DNA of 33,652 nt from an uncultured Clostridia bacterium (GCA_949280815.1 CASDJM010000017.1:1-33652); one strand, 5' to 3'; shown: positions 1 through 8,186, counted from the stretch's first letter. Numbers and translations: made by a program. The notes: a model not told the origin generated them from the sequence alone.

Positions 1-1227
1 CATTCTTCAATTTGGACAGATAAAGTAAATAGCCCATATTTAGAAAAAACGATGAAAGCAGTATATTGGGATGAATCTAATAATGAAGAGACACTAACAT
101 CTACAAGTACGCAAGAAGAATGGAATAACTGGTATAATTATGTAGCAGGAGACAATGCAACTGATACAAAGATGAGCAAATGGGCAAACATTAAAATAAC
201 AAAAGATGGAGCAGATAGCTACTTTGTATGGATACCAAGATATGAATATAAAATACTAAGTGGAGAAGGAACCAGTGAAGCAGGAAAGATAGATGTAAAA
301 TTCATACCAACGACGCAAACGACACCAGATGCAGGTTATAAGATTCATCCAGCATTTACAAATGGAACCAGTAACAATTTCAAAAATGGAGAATGGGATA
401 GTGAATTACCAGGAATATGGGTCGGAAAATATGAAACTAGCCATAGTGATGCTACAGCAAGCGGAGCAGGAAGTAGTACGACCTTAAAAATAGTACCAGG
501 AGTACAAAGTTGGAGAAATATAACAATAGGAGATAGTTATACAACAGCATACAATTATAATAGAAGCTTAGAAAGTCACTTAATGAAGAATAGTGAATGG
601 GGAGCAGTAGCTTATTTAACCCATAGTCAATATGGAAGAAATGGACATGAAATTGATATCAATAATAGTAGTTCTTATATTACAGGAAATGGAGGAGGAA
701 GTGCAAATGCTTCAGTAGCAGAAGGAGTAACGAATGCTTATAATACAGTCAAGGGAGCACAAGCAAGCTCAACAGGAAATATCAATGGAATCTATGATTT
801 ATCAGGAGGAGCTTGGGAACGAGTGGCTGCTTATATCACAAATGGACATGCAAATTTATCATATGGAATTTCATTTGCCATAACAACAGCAGCTGCAAAT
901 GGATATCAGACAAAAAGTACGAAATATGCAACCGTATATCCGTATAATTCTTCAAGTGATAGTAATACCAATAATTATAATATTTATAAAAGTTTAAAGA
1001 GTACGACTTATGGATATGGAGATGCTATTTTAGAGACATCAACTGGCGGTAGAGGAAGCACGTGCTGGAATAGCGACTCCTCTTACTTCCCGTACACGGG
1101 CTCTCCGTTTTTCGTTCGCGGGGGCAATTGCGATAGCGGTGCCGGTGCTGGGGCGTTCTATTTCAGCGGCACCAACGGCGGAGCCTACGTGAATAATAGC
1201 TTCCGTGTGGTGTGTGCTGGCGTGTAG
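1..1227 (+). CDS. DGR-type variable surface protein with C-type-lectin/FGE-like fold, 5' end outside window
   Basis: The frame is open to base 1 with no start or stop before the ATG at 52, so the gene enters from the left and the true N-terminus is missing. The visible 408 residues carry the pattern of variable lectin-fold proteins of gut Clostridia: SYFVWIPRYEYKI, GIWVGKYE, VQSWRNI, HLMKNSEWGAVAYL, then STGNINGIYDLSGGAWE, typical of formylglycine-generating-enzyme-like folds. It ends in FFVRGG, GAGAGAFYF and SFRVV, the usual closing pattern of DGR target proteins. Known targets of this kind display a hypervariable ligand-binding face at the surface. No anchor or signal peptide is visible because the N-terminus is cut. 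GC rises from about 30% in the body (18 of 60 bases in 481-540) to 58% in the tail (70 of 120 in 1081-1200). No reverse transcriptase lies in the window, so DGR targeting is inferred. Confidence 0.75.
   Translation, partial: HSSIWTDKVNSPYLEKTMKAVYWDESNNEETLTSTSTQEEWNNWYNYVAGDNATDTKMSKWANIKITKDGADSYFVWIPRYEYKILSGEGTSEAGKIDVKFIPTTQTTPDAGYKIHPAFTNGTSNNFKNGEWDSELPGIWVGKYETSHSDATASGAGSSTTLKIVPGVQSWRNITIGDSYTTAYNYNRSLESHLMKNSEWGAVAYLTHSQYGRNGHEIDINNSSSYITGNGGGSANASVAEGVTNAYNTVKGAQASSTGNINGIYDLSGGAWERVAAYITNGHANLSYGISFAITTAAANGYQTKSTKYATVYPYNSSSDSNTNNYNIYKSLKSTTYGYGDAILETSTGGRGSTCWNSDSSYFPYTGSPFFVRGGNCDSGAGAGAFYFSGTNGGAYVNNSFRVVCAGV
1046..1227 (+). other. Candidate DGR variable region (VR)
   Basis: This GC-rich 3' end encodes W-x3-SSYFPYTGSPFFVRGG through SFRVVCAGV. 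It lies where DGR variable regions always lie, at the extreme C-terminus of a lectin-fold protein. It contrasts sharply with the AT-rich remainder of the gene, and many codons are of the GCN, GGC, TCC and TAC type expected when adenines of AAC template codons are replaced. The matching template repeat and reverse transcriptase are not in the window. Confidence 0.6.
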
Positions 1228-1244
1228 CACTTTGATACACAAAG
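1214..1244 (+). other. Tandem small hairpins at the VR end
   Basis: GTGCT (1214-1218) pairs with AGCAC (1226-1230) across a 7-base loop. CTTTG (1230-1234) pairs with CAAAG (1240-1244) across 5 bases. Characterised DGRs need a hairpin just after the initiation-of-mutagenic-homology sequence; these sit in that place but the stems are short. Confidence 0.35.
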
Positions 1245-1270
1245 ATTTTTAAAGAAATCAATCTCAGAGG

Positions 1271-1292
1271 GGCAATATTTAAGGATATTGCC
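1271..1292 (+). terminator. Hairpin downstream of the variable protein gene
   Basis: GGCAATAT (1271-1278) and ATATTGCC (1285-1292) form a perfect 8-bp stem with a 6-base loop. No T run follows, so it may be a DNA structure or RNA processing element rather than an intrinsic terminator. Confidence 0.35.
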
Positions 1293-1298
1293 GAGAGG

Positions 1299-1499
1299 AA
1301 GGCTAAGTCTTACTTGAATACTGTAATAGGAATAGATGAAACGAAATATACAGGAGGAAGTTTTACAACAAATTCACAAACGATATCCTTAGATTATCAA
1401 GGAGCAGGAACTTATTATTTGCATGTATTAACAGTTGATAAAGTAGGACATAAGAAAGAGAACATATCGGAACCTATTAGCGATAATCAAGCAAAATGA
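1299..1499 (+). pseudogene. Ig-like surface-protein fragment
   Basis: An open stretch encodes TYYLHVLTVDKVGHKKE, a pattern seen in bacterial Ig-like or cadherin-like repeats of large clostridial surface proteins. It has no ribosome binding site; the only available start is a TTG at 1314, and it stops at 1499 where lectin-fold homology begins. It is best read as part of a decayed large surface protein whose C-terminal half is the next entry. Confidence 0.45.
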
Positions 1500-1878
1500 A
1501 TATAAAATATTAAGTGGAGAAGGAACCAGTGAAACAGGAAGTAGTACTACCTTAAAAGTAGTACCAGAAGTTCAAAGTTGGAGAAATATAACAATTGGAG
1601 ATAGTTATACAACAGATTATAATTACGATAGAGCAAAAGAAAGTCAAAAGTGCAAATTATGGATATGGAGATGCTATTTTAGAGATTACTTCTGGTAAAA
1701 ATGTAGTCTGGTTCAATGACATATCTAGCTATTTAGTTTTTTGGTATCCGTTCTTAAGTCGTGGGGGGATAGCAGTAGAAATGTTGGTTCGAGTGTGATG
1801 TGTTTTGGAGGGAGTAGAGGAGAAAGTGCTCCAAATCATTCTTTTCGTATAGCTTTCCCCAGTGTGGTAGAGCATTGA
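1496..1878 (+). pseudogene. Decayed paralogue of the DGR-type lectin protein, with its own VR remnant
   Basis: Blocks match the gene at 1-1227: EYKILSGEGTSE, SSTTLK followed by VQSWRNITIGDSYTT, and YGYGDAILE. They are brought together by internal deletions and fall in different frames. The tail reads WFNDISSYLVFWYPFLSRGG and then, after a one-base shift in the G run near 1760-1766, SSRNVGSSVMCFGG and NHSFRIAF to a TGA at 1876-1878. This lines up position by position with the variable region of the intact copy and differs mainly at the usual variable sites. Restoring one G would rejoin the tail frame. It is a dead or archived second target. Confidence 0.6.
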
Positions 1879-1979
1879 TACAGGTGCAAGGGCTAACTAA
1901 ACTGAAGCGTTTACAAAATATTTTAAATTAATGAAATATAAATCGTCTATTTGAATATAATATAAGAAGGACGAAAGGA

Positions 1980-3131
1980 ATGAAATATATGGAAATAAGA
2001 TATTTTGACAATGCAGCTACCACGAGAGTAAAAAAGGAAGTATTAGAAGAAATGCTACCTTACTTTCATGAAAAATATGGGAATCCATCTTCTCTTTATA
2101 GCATAGGAAGGGTTTCCAAAAAAGCAATAGAAGAGGCAAGAAAAAAAGTAGCAGGATTAATTAATTGCAATCCAAATGAAATCTATTTTACAGGCTGTGG
2201 TTCAGAAAGTGATAATACTATTATCAAAGGAATTGCTTATATCAATCGAAGAAAAGGAAAACACATTATTACTTCACAAATCGAGCATCCAGCTGTACTT
2301 CATACATGTCGAATGTTAGAGAAACAGGGCTTTGAAATTACCTATCTAAAGGTTAATAAGGATGGATTTATTAATGTAGAAGAATTGAGAAATTCCATTC
2401 GAAATGATACTATTTTAATTAGTATCATGTTTGCCAATAATGAAATTGGAACAATTCAACCAATCGAAATAGTTTCAAAAATTGCGAGAATGTATAATAT
2501 TGTATTTCATACAGATGCGGTTCAAGCTTGCGGAAATGTTCCCATTGATGTAAAAAGAATGGGAATTGATGCCTTATCATTATCAGGACACAAATTGTAT
2601 GCACCAAAAGGAATTGGAGCTTTATATGTTAGAAGTGGAATTGAATTTGAAAAGTTTATGGATGGGGGACATCAAGAGAAAAATAAAAGGGCTGGTACAG
2701 AGAATGTAGCAGGAATTGTTGGATTAGGAAAAGCATGTGAATTAGCTCATGTTAATTTAAAAGAGCATATGCAACATTTAAAAGAGTTAAGAGATTATTT
2801 TATAACACAAGTAGAAGAAAAGATAGAAGGTGCTGTATTAAATGGAAGTAAAGAAAATCGATTGCCAGGAAATACAAATTTTTCATTTTTGGGAATTGAT
2901 GGAGAGGCTTTATTATTGAATTTAGATGCAAAAGGAATTTGCGCATCAGCAGGTTCAGCCTGTACTTCTGGCTCATCAGCACCATCTCATGTTCTATCTA
3001 GTATAGGATTGTCAGATGAACTTGCTCATGGGTCACTTAGGGTGACTTTTGGAGAAGATAATACCAAAGAAGATGTAGATTATTTGATGAAGAATTTGTG
3101 TGAGATTATACAAAGGCTTAGAAAATCATAA
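1980..3131 (+). CDS. Cysteine desulfurase (NifS/IscS-like, class V aminotransferase)
   Basis: A PLP enzyme that takes sulfur from cysteine as an enzyme-bound persulfide for Fe-S clusters or tRNA thiolation. The 383 residues open with YFDNAATT. They show HTDAVQACG (PLP-contacting Asp region), SGHKLYAPKG with the Schiff-base lysine near residue 205, and CASAGSACTSGS with the catalytic cysteine in the long loop near residue 325. Length is normal. Two starts are plausible: ATG 1980 behind AGAAGG, and ATG 1989 behind AAAGGA, the latter giving MEIRYFDN as in many homologues. No IscU or ThiI/MnmA gene is adjacent, so the acceptor cannot be named and no symbol is given. Confidence 0.9.
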   Translation: MKYMEIRYFDNAATTRVKKEVLEEMLPYFHEKYGNPSSLYSIGRVSKKAIEEARKKVAGLINCNPNEIYFTGCGSESDNTIIKGIAYINRRKGKHIITSQIEHPAVLHTCRMLEKQGFEITYLKVNKDGFINVEELRNSIRNDTILISIMFANNEIGTIQPIEIVSKIARMYNIVFHTDAVQACGNVPIDVKRMGIDALSLSGHKLYAPKGIGALYVRSGIEFEKFMDGGHQEKNKRAGTENVAGIVGLGKACELAHVNLKEHMQHLKELRDYFITQVEEKIEGAVLNGSKENRLPGNTNFSFLGIDGEALLLNLDAKGICASAGSACTSGSSAPSHVLSSIGLSDELAHGSLRVTFGEDNTKEDVDYLMKNLCEIIQRLRKS

Positions 3132-3149
3132 TAATGTAATAACTTAAAA

Positions 3150-3205
3150 AATGAAAAATTTGAAAAAATGCTTGTTGAAGCTAATTTTCAAATTTTTCAT
3201 TCTTT
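3150..3205. terminator. Bidirectional AT-rich terminator
   Basis: Perfect 17-bp arms (3150-3166 and 3185-3201) with an 18-base loop lie between two convergent genes. T-rich ends lie on both strands, so the hairpin probably serves both. Confidence 0.65.
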
Positions 3206-3213
3206 ATATTATA

Positions 3214-4782
3214 TTAATTATCTTCAAGTAGAGCAATAGCACATTTAATGCCATCTACAGCAGCAGACATAATGCCACCTGCATAGCCAGCACCTTCTCC
3301 ACAAGGATAAATACCAGAAATATTTGAAATTAGATTTTCATTTCTAACAATTTTTACAGGGGAAGAACTTCTTGTTTCTAATCCTGTTAAAATGCTATCA
3401 GAATTCGCAAAGCCAGAAAGCCTGGTATCAAAAAATTGAATTCCCTGTTTTAAGGTATCTGATACAAAGTTTGGCAATATTTCATTTAAATTAGCTAATG
3501 TATATCCAGGTTGATAGGTTGGCTTTACGATACCGATTCGTTCGGATTTTTGATTTTTTAAGAAATCTTCTATTCTTTGTATTGGTGCGAAATAATTAGA
3601 ACCACCAAGAACAAAAGCTTTTTCTTCTAAATCTTTTTGAAAGTAGATACCAGCTAGAGGAGAGTGGCTATCAAAGTCTTCTGGTGTTATATTAACTAAA
3701 AGAGCAGAATTAGCATTTTGTCTGTCCCTTAAAAAATTACTCATTCCATTGGTTACAATGGTATTAGATTCGCTAGAAGAGGCCATAACTACTCCACCTG
3801 GGCACATACAGAAAGTATAACAAGAACGTCCATTATCAGAATGATAAGCTAGTTTATATTCTGCTGGTGGTAAATTCAATTTTGTAATCGTACCATATTG
3901 AGCTTGATTTATCCATTCTTGTAAATGTTCAATACGAACACCGACAGAGAAATTTTTTGCTTCCATTGTAATTCCTCTTTGATAAAGTTTTACAAAAGTA
4001 TCTCTTGAACTGTGTCCAATGGCTAAAATAACATGTTCTGTTTGGAAGATTTCTTCGGATTGGTCATGAACAGTGTATACACCTGAAATATGATGATTGG
4101 TGATTTCGAAATCGACTACTTTGGTATCAAAATGAAAAGTACCACCTTTTGCGATAATATACTCTCTCATATTTTTAATAATATGAATTAAATAATCAGT
4201 ACCAATGTGTGGTTTGGAAAGATATAATATTTGTTCTGGTGCACCAAAATGGACAAATTCTTCTAACACTTTTCTACAAAATGGACTGTTAATACCAGTT
4301 ATTAATTTTCCATCAGAAAAGGTACCAGCCCCTCCTTCTCCAAATTGTACATTAGAAGAAAGATTTAGTTTTCCTGTTTTTAAAAAAGTATCTACCGTTT
4401 CTTTTCTTTTTTCAACCGATTGTCCTTGTTCTATAATAATTGGTTTTATACCGTTCTGAACTAGAGTAAGAGCAGCAAAAAGACCAGCTGGTCCAGCTCC
4501 CACAACAACGGGACGAGTTGTTAAATTCTTTTTTATCTTGATATTTGGCATTTCGAAATTTTTTACTTTTTGTAGTTTTTTATATTTGTTTTCGTTTTTT
4601 ACTTGAATGTCAATAGAATAGCTATAATGAACATCATCTTTTTTTCTGGCATCGATAGATTTTCGTGCAATATGCCAGTCTAAGATGTCTTCTTTTTGAA
4701 TTCCGTATTTTTTGATAGCTGTTTCTAATACTTCATAATCTGTAATATCTTTTCTGATTTTAATATTATTGATTCTCAACAT
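3214..4782 (-). CDS. NAD(P)/FAD-dependent oxidoreductase, COG2509 family
   Basis: A 522-residue flavoprotein of the uncharacterised COG2509 dehydrogenase family, common in Clostridia. A short N-terminal domain (about 1-90, starting MLRINNIKIRKD) precedes the dinucleotide-binding motif VVGAGPAGLFAAL near residues 94-106 and IIIEQG about 25 residues later. SSNVQFGEGGAGTFSDGKL is the family signature. The C-terminus IYPCGEGAGYAGGIMSAAVDG is a typical FAD-closing segment. The start ATG follows GAGGAGAA. It is monocistronic and convergent with the cysteine desulfurase gene. The substrate is unknown; a soluble cytosolic enzyme is expected because no signal or membrane segment is visible. Confidence 0.88.
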   Translation of the reverse strand: MLRINNIKIRKDITDYEVLETAIKKYGIQKEDILDWHIARKSIDARKKDDVHYSYSIDIQVKNENKYKKLQKVKNFEMPNIKIKKNLTTRPVVVGAGPAGLFAALTLVQNGIKPIIIEQGQSVEKRKETVDTFLKTGKLNLSSNVQFGEGGAGTFSDGKLITGINSPFCRKVLEEFVHFGAPEQILYLSKPHIGTDYLIHIIKNMREYIIAKGGTFHFDTKVVDFEITNHHISGVYTVHDQSEEIFQTEHVILAIGHSSRDTFVKLYQRGITMEAKNFSVGVRIEHLQEWINQAQYGTITKLNLPPAEYKLAYHSDNGRSCYTFCMCPGGVVMASSSESNTIVTNGMSNFLRDRQNANSALLVNITPEDFDSHSPLAGIYFQKDLEEKAFVLGGSNYFAPIQRIEDFLKNQKSERIGIVKPTYQPGYTLANLNEILPNFVSDTLKQGIQFFDTRLSGFANSDSILTGLETRSSSPVKIVRNENLISNISGIYPCGEGAGYAGGIMSAAVDGIKCAIALLEDN

Positions 4783-4922
4783 ATAATTCTCCTCATTATA
4801 AACTATAAATCAATTATATCATATAAATGTAATGATGAATTATAAAATGAAGATTTTATTAATTTCAAAAGAATACTTTTATTTTCCACATAATTATTAT
4901 ATAATGTGAACAACGAAAATAA

Positions 4923-5567
4923 ATGGGGAAATATATGGGGAAAAAGATTATCAATTATATTATTAAAATATTTTGGATATTTGTGATAGGTAGTGTTTTT
5001 GGCTTTTTTGCTGAAATGTTCTATGCATTAGTGTATACAAGAACTCTAGAAATAAGACAAGGGCTAATTTATGGACCTTTTATACAAATATATGGTATGG
5101 GAGCAGTAGCTTATTATATATTAATTTCTAATATACAAGAACCAAAAAAGGCATTTTTTGCAGGAGTTATTATGGGAAGTACCTTAGAATATTTATGCTC
5201 TTTTTTTCAGGAAATATTCTTCGGTACGATTTCTTGGGATTATTCTGATTTGTTCATGAATTTGAATGGAAGAACCAGTCTATTATACGCTGTGTATTGG
5301 GGGATTATTGCTGTTGCTTATTTGAAAATTGTGTATCCAGCTTTTCAAAAGATGGAACCAATGATTGAGAAGAAAAGTATTAGCATTGTTACAGTGCTTT
5401 TTATGTTGTTTATGACTTTTGATATTACTATATCTTGTATGGCAGGTAGTCGTCAACAAGAGAGACGTCAAAATGTACCTGCTAATGGTGCAATTGATGA
5501 GTTTCTGGATAGGGTTTATCCAGATGAGGTGTTAGATAGAATTTATAATAATAAAAAAGATGTTTAA
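4923..5567 (+). CDS. Putative ABC-transporter type IV / CmpB-family membrane protein (PF06541-like)
   Basis: A 214-residue protein with about four to five hydrophobic segments: near residues 10-30, 50-66, 74-95, 120-136 and 155-172. The conserved pattern of this family is visible: GFFAEMFYA, RQGLIYGPFIQIYGMG, GSTLEYLCSFFQE and WDYSDLFMNLNGR. The molecular function is not established despite the ABC-transporter name, and no ATPase gene is nearby. The alternative start ATG at 4935 has a better-spaced GGGG upstream and would remove four residues. It is transcribed alone, divergent from the COG2509 gene. Confidence 0.8.
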   Translation: MGKYMGKKIINYIIKIFWIFVIGSVFGFFAEMFYALVYTRTLEIRQGLIYGPFIQIYGMGAVAYYILISNIQEPKKAFFAGVIMGSTLEYLCSFFQEIFFGTISWDYSDLFMNLNGRTSLLYAVYWGIIAVAYLKIVYPAFQKMEPMIEKKSISIVTVLFMLFMTFDITISCMAGSRQQERRQNVPANGAIDEFLDRVYPDEVLDRIYNNKKDV

Positions 5568-5699
5568 TTCTTATTAAAACGATTAATTTGCAATTTTCGC
5601 GGACGAACAATTAAACATAGGTGAACTCTGCATATTAAATTTTATAAAATATTAATCAGCTCACTATCGTTCTTTTATTAAGGCAGAAGAAGAAAAAAT

Positions 5700-5861
5700 G
5701 ATACTTGTGTTTTTCATCGTTCAATTGAAACAGAAGATACTTTTATGTGTGATTTAGCCGTTGCATTAGATATAGATTATATAAAAATCGGTAGACCAAG
5801 AAGAGGTGGTCACATTATAAAATATAACATATTGTTAAGAATAGAAGAGGAGAATGTGTAA
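5700..5861 (+). pseudogene. Enolase C-terminal remnant
   Basis: One frame reads [19 protein letters not shown], then YIKIGRPRR, then [13 protein letters not shown] and stop. This is the extreme C-terminus of enolase (compare the family pattern SHRSGETEDT, DLAVALN, QIKTGAPSR, YNQLLRIEEE). Upstream the frame meets a stop and homology ends, so only about 52 codons of roughly 430 survive. Residues retained include the HRSGETED loop, with the Gly replaced by Ile. The stop TAA overlaps the start ATG of the next gene as TAATG. The real enolase must be elsewhere. Confidence 0.65.
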
Positions 5862-6787
5862 TGATTATCATAACATCAGGTTCCAAATATATCGATATTG
5901 ATGCATATGCCAGTTGTATTGCTTATAGGGAATTATTAAATTTACAAGGTATACCAGCAAAAGCAGTTACTACTGCTAAATTAAACGAGAGTATAACAGA
6001 CAGTTTATTACATTTAAATGCAAAATTAGATAAATATCAAAAAGATGAGCAGGAAGAGTATATCATAATGGATGTGTCCAACAAAGATTATTTTGATAAA
6101 ATTGTGCAAGAGGATAAAATTACAGAATTAATTGATCATCATGTTGGATTTGAAATATATTGGAAAGAGAAACTAAGAGAAAGGGCAGATATAGAGTTGA
6201 TTGGTGCAGTTGCAACTATCATAGTAGAAAGATACGAGAAAGCCAATTTATTAGATAAAATGAGCCAAGATGTTGCTTATTTATTAATGTCTGCGATATT
6301 AGATAATACTTTAAATTTTAAAGCTAAAATAACAACCACGAGGGATAAAGGTGCTTATGAGAAATTGAAAAACATAGTAAAAAATGATAGTAATTATGCT
6401 GAAGAATACTTTTTGGAATGTCAAAAAGGGATTGAGAATAATTTGATGAATGCGATTCAGAATGATACAAAATTAGAGCGAGTAAATTCAATTATTCCTT
6501 ATATTTTTTCACAACTGACTGTCTGGGATAAAAGTAACATATTAGAAAATAAAAGCAGAATATGTGAAGTTTTGCATAAGTTTGGTGATGAATGGATGAT
6601 GAATTTAATTTGCTTAAAAGAAGGTAAAAGTTATATTCTATCAAATCATGAAAAGGTAAAGAAAAGAATGGAGAATTTAATGAGAAATAAATTTCATGAT
6701 GGTGTTATGACTTTGCCAGAGGTATGGTTAAGGAAAGAAATTATAAAAAAATCATTTGTAGCTTTAAAGTATAATTTAAATGAATAA
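5861..6787 (+). CDS. DHH-family phosphoesterase (PpaC/exopolyphosphatase-like)
   Basis: A 308-residue protein with the DHH superfamily metal-binding motifs: GSKYIDIDAYAS near residues 7-18 (the DxDA motif), IIMDVSN near 68, and ELIDHHVGF with the signature DHH near residue 92. A C-terminal half of about 120 residues corresponds to the DHHA2-like substrate domain but is divergent. Members hydrolyse pyrophosphate, polyphosphate or small nucleotides with Mn2+; which applies here cannot be told. The ribosome binding site GAGGAG lies inside the upstream enolase remnant and the start overlaps that remnant's stop. It immediately precedes spoIIID. Confidence 0.8.
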   Translation: MIIITSGSKYIDIDAYASCIAYRELLNLQGIPAKAVTTAKLNESITDSLLHLNAKLDKYQKDEQEEYIIMDVSNKDYFDKIVQEDKITELIDHHVGFEIYWKEKLRERADIELIGAVATIIVERYEKANLLDKMSQDVAYLLMSAILDNTLNFKAKITTTRDKGAYEKLKNIVKNDSNYAEEYFLECQKGIENNLMNAIQNDTKLERVNSIIPYIFSQLTVWDKSNILENKSRICEVLHKFGDEWMMNLICLKEGKSYILSNHEKVKKRMENLMRNKFHDGVMTLPEVWLRKEIIKKSFVALKYNLNE

Positions 6788-6840
6788 GCTTAAGGTCAAA
6801 GTTATAAAACAATTTTAAAGTTCTAACTCCTCATTCTAAA

Positions 6841-6849
6841 GAATACAAT
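6841..6849 (+). promoter_or_regulatory. Possible sigma-E-like -10 (GAATACAAT) upstream of spoIIID
   Basis: GAATACAAT lies 32 bases before the chosen start and matches 7 of 8 positions of the known Bacillus sigma-E -10 consensus CATACAmT. The -35 region is weak. The same nonamer occurs before the recombinase gene inside the element (10248-10256). spoIIID is a mother-cell sigma-E gene in characterised spore formers. Confidence 0.35.
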
Positions 6850-6881
6850 TAAACAAAAGTATTCAGATGGGGGTTTGCTTT

Positions 6882-7169
6882 ATGAAATGTATAGTTTCGC
6901 ATAACTTGCCTGTAACAAGTGGAACTTTAGCAGGCAAGAAATCAATCGAAGAACGTGCTACTAGTTTAGCACATTATATAATAGATTCAAAAGACACAGT
7001 CAGAGGTGCAGCAAAAAAATTTGGTATTTCAAAATCAACAGTACACAAAGATGTTACACTAAAGAACGGTAAGAAAGATGGACAAGTTATTCCAGAAAGT
7101 ATTGAAATTAAAAAGGTTTTCTTAGCAGAAAAGAATCCTGTTGTTAAATTGGGGTTGGTAATTAAATAA
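6882..7169 (+). CDS. spoIIID: SpoIIID 5' part, interrupted; tail is element-derived
   Basis: Encodes the N-terminal two thirds of the mother-cell transcription factor SpoIIID: EERATSLAHYIIDSKDTVRG, then AAKKFGISKSTVHKDV, the helix-turn-helix with the family-diagnostic KSTVHKD. After codon 58 homology stops inside the serine recombinase core site. The reading frame continues through 37 unrelated residues of element DNA to a stop at 7169. The ATG at 6882 is preferred over the in-frame ATG at 6867 because GATGGGGG sits 8 bases upstream of it. Joined to the 3' part at 11904-12035, the product would be 101 residues; Bacillus SpoIIID has 93. The first 20 or so residues are an extension compared with that protein. 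As drawn, the protein lacks the C-terminal basic region needed for full DNA binding. Confidence 0.88.
   Translation: MKCIVSHNLPVTSGTLAGKKSIEERATSLAHYIIDSKDTVRGAAKKFGISKSTVHKDVTLKNGKKDGQVIPESIEIKKVFLAEKNPVVKLGLVIK
7039..7055 (+). repeat. Left attachment core of the spoIIID element
   Basis: CAGTACACAAAGATGTT encodes part of STVHKDV of SpoIIID. It matches the right core in 16 of 17 bases; the single difference (C versus T) is the third base of a His codon and therefore silent. Confidence 0.8.
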
Positions 7170-7177
7170 AATATTTT

Positions 7178-7218
7178 AATAAAGCTTTAAAAGTAAAATT
7201 TCAAGGCTTTATTTTTTT
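7178..7218 (+). terminator. Intrinsic terminator at the left end of the element
   Basis: AATAAAGC (7178-7185) pairs with GCTTTATT (7206-7213), followed by a seven-T run (7212-7218). It would end transcripts that enter from the spoIIID promoter while the element is in place. Confidence 0.65.
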
Positions 7219-7412
7219 GACCTAAAATTATACTAAAAGCAACTTTAAAAGGCAGAAAATGGAACCTAAGCCCAAAATATCAATAGGTATAGTCAAAAAC
7301 AACTATACCCTATGGGCGAAAATGACAAAGATATAATAAATAATATAAAAAATAAAAAGATATATAATAATAGTTCGAATAGCAATAAGAAATTGAACTA
7401 TAAGGGAAGAGA

Positions 7413-7557
7413 TTATACAAAATCTTCATAACTCATTATAGCAAACTCATATAATTTGTCTCCAATATTATATTCAAAATCACCAATAGCGCCAAAATAT
7501 TCTCCGAGTATTTTTCAGAATAATTTTATTATTGTTAAGTGTGAAATTAGTTATCAT
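7413..7557 (-). pseudogene. Small frameshifted gene in the element
   Basis: On the minus strand a strong GGAGGAGA site lies 7 bases before an ATG that reads MITNFTLNNNKIILKN. After a one-base shift in an A run, the frame continues ILGEYFGAIGDFEYNIGDKL and ends MSYEDFV and stop, about 48 residues in all. No family was recognised. The good ribosome binding site and coherent downstream frame suggest a recently broken small accessory gene. Confidence 0.4.
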
Positions 7558-7741
7558 ATCAATGTCTCCTCCGTTTTTTTTAAATAGAATATAGCAATTT
7601 CAATTTTACTTTATCTATAGACTTAGTAAAATCTATTTACACACTATTTTAGCACCATATAATGATTTTAACAAGATAGAAAATAGCATTTTTAAATATC
7701 TATTTTCTATTTAAAACAAAGTACATTGAAAATTGAATAAC

Positions 7742-7859
7742 AAGTTACAAGCACAGATAATGAAACTTTCGTCTAGCTAACGTGATGTAAAGGGGCGATT
7801 CACTAAAGGTGGAATGAGGGCAAATCTCATATGGGTATATGACTTACCACTTGTAACTT
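7742..7859 (+). ncRNA. Candidate structured RNA, 118 nt
   Basis: A perfect 10-bp terminal stem, AAGTTACAAG (7742-7751) with CTTGTAACTT (7850-7859), encloses a GC-richer stretch with no ORF. Inside, ATGAG/CTCAT (7814-7818/7826-7830) and CATAT/ATATG (7829-7833/7838-7842) are mutually exclusive hairpins. GTGG near 7809 can pair with CCAC near 7847. It lies upstream of the small gene at 7924 and the AlbA_2 operon, so it could be a cis-regulatory leader or a free RNA. No known Rfam family was recognised. Confidence 0.5.
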
Positions 7860-7923
7860 TTAAATTAAAAGTAATATTTTTAAACTTTTAATAATAGTAT
7901 TGAAAAGAAAGTTGGTGAGAATT

Positions 7924-8106
7924 TTGAAAAAGAGTTTGAATATTACATTTATTAATCCTAATACAGAAGAACAAATAGTACAAGCTATGGCTGGAGTTCT
8001 TGCATATAACTTGGCTGAGAATGATGAAAAGATAAAATTTGATTATAACAATTCAAATTCTTATCAAAATTTTCACAAAGAATTAGAAGATGAATTAGAA
8101 TTGTAA
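7924..8106 (+). CDS. Small hypothetical protein of the element
   Basis: A 60-residue acidic protein if started at the TTG at 7924 behind GGTGAG; an earlier in-frame TTG at 7900 would add 8 basic residues. It begins KKSLNITFINPNTEEQIVQA and ends in an acidic ELEDELEL tail. No membrane segment is present and no family is recognised. Its place directly after the structured RNA and before the AlbA_2 gene suggests a small regulatory or recombination accessory protein, but this is a guess. Confidence 0.5.
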   Translation: MKKSLNITFINPNTEEQIVQAMAGVLAYNLAENDEKIKFDYNNSNSYQNFHKELEDELEL

Positions 8107-8186
8107 AAATTTAGAAAAACACTATAAATTTTAAATAAGTTATGCTATAATTTGACAAAGAGAAACTTATGTAGGAGAGAAATTTT

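Noticed and set aside
1039..1242. Antisense open frame over the variable-region tail
   Set aside because: It has no ribosome binding site and exists because the GC-rich tail lacks stops on the other strand.
1..1878. Complete diversity-generating retroelement
   Set aside because: No reverse transcriptase, accessory protein or template repeat was found in the window; only the target is present.
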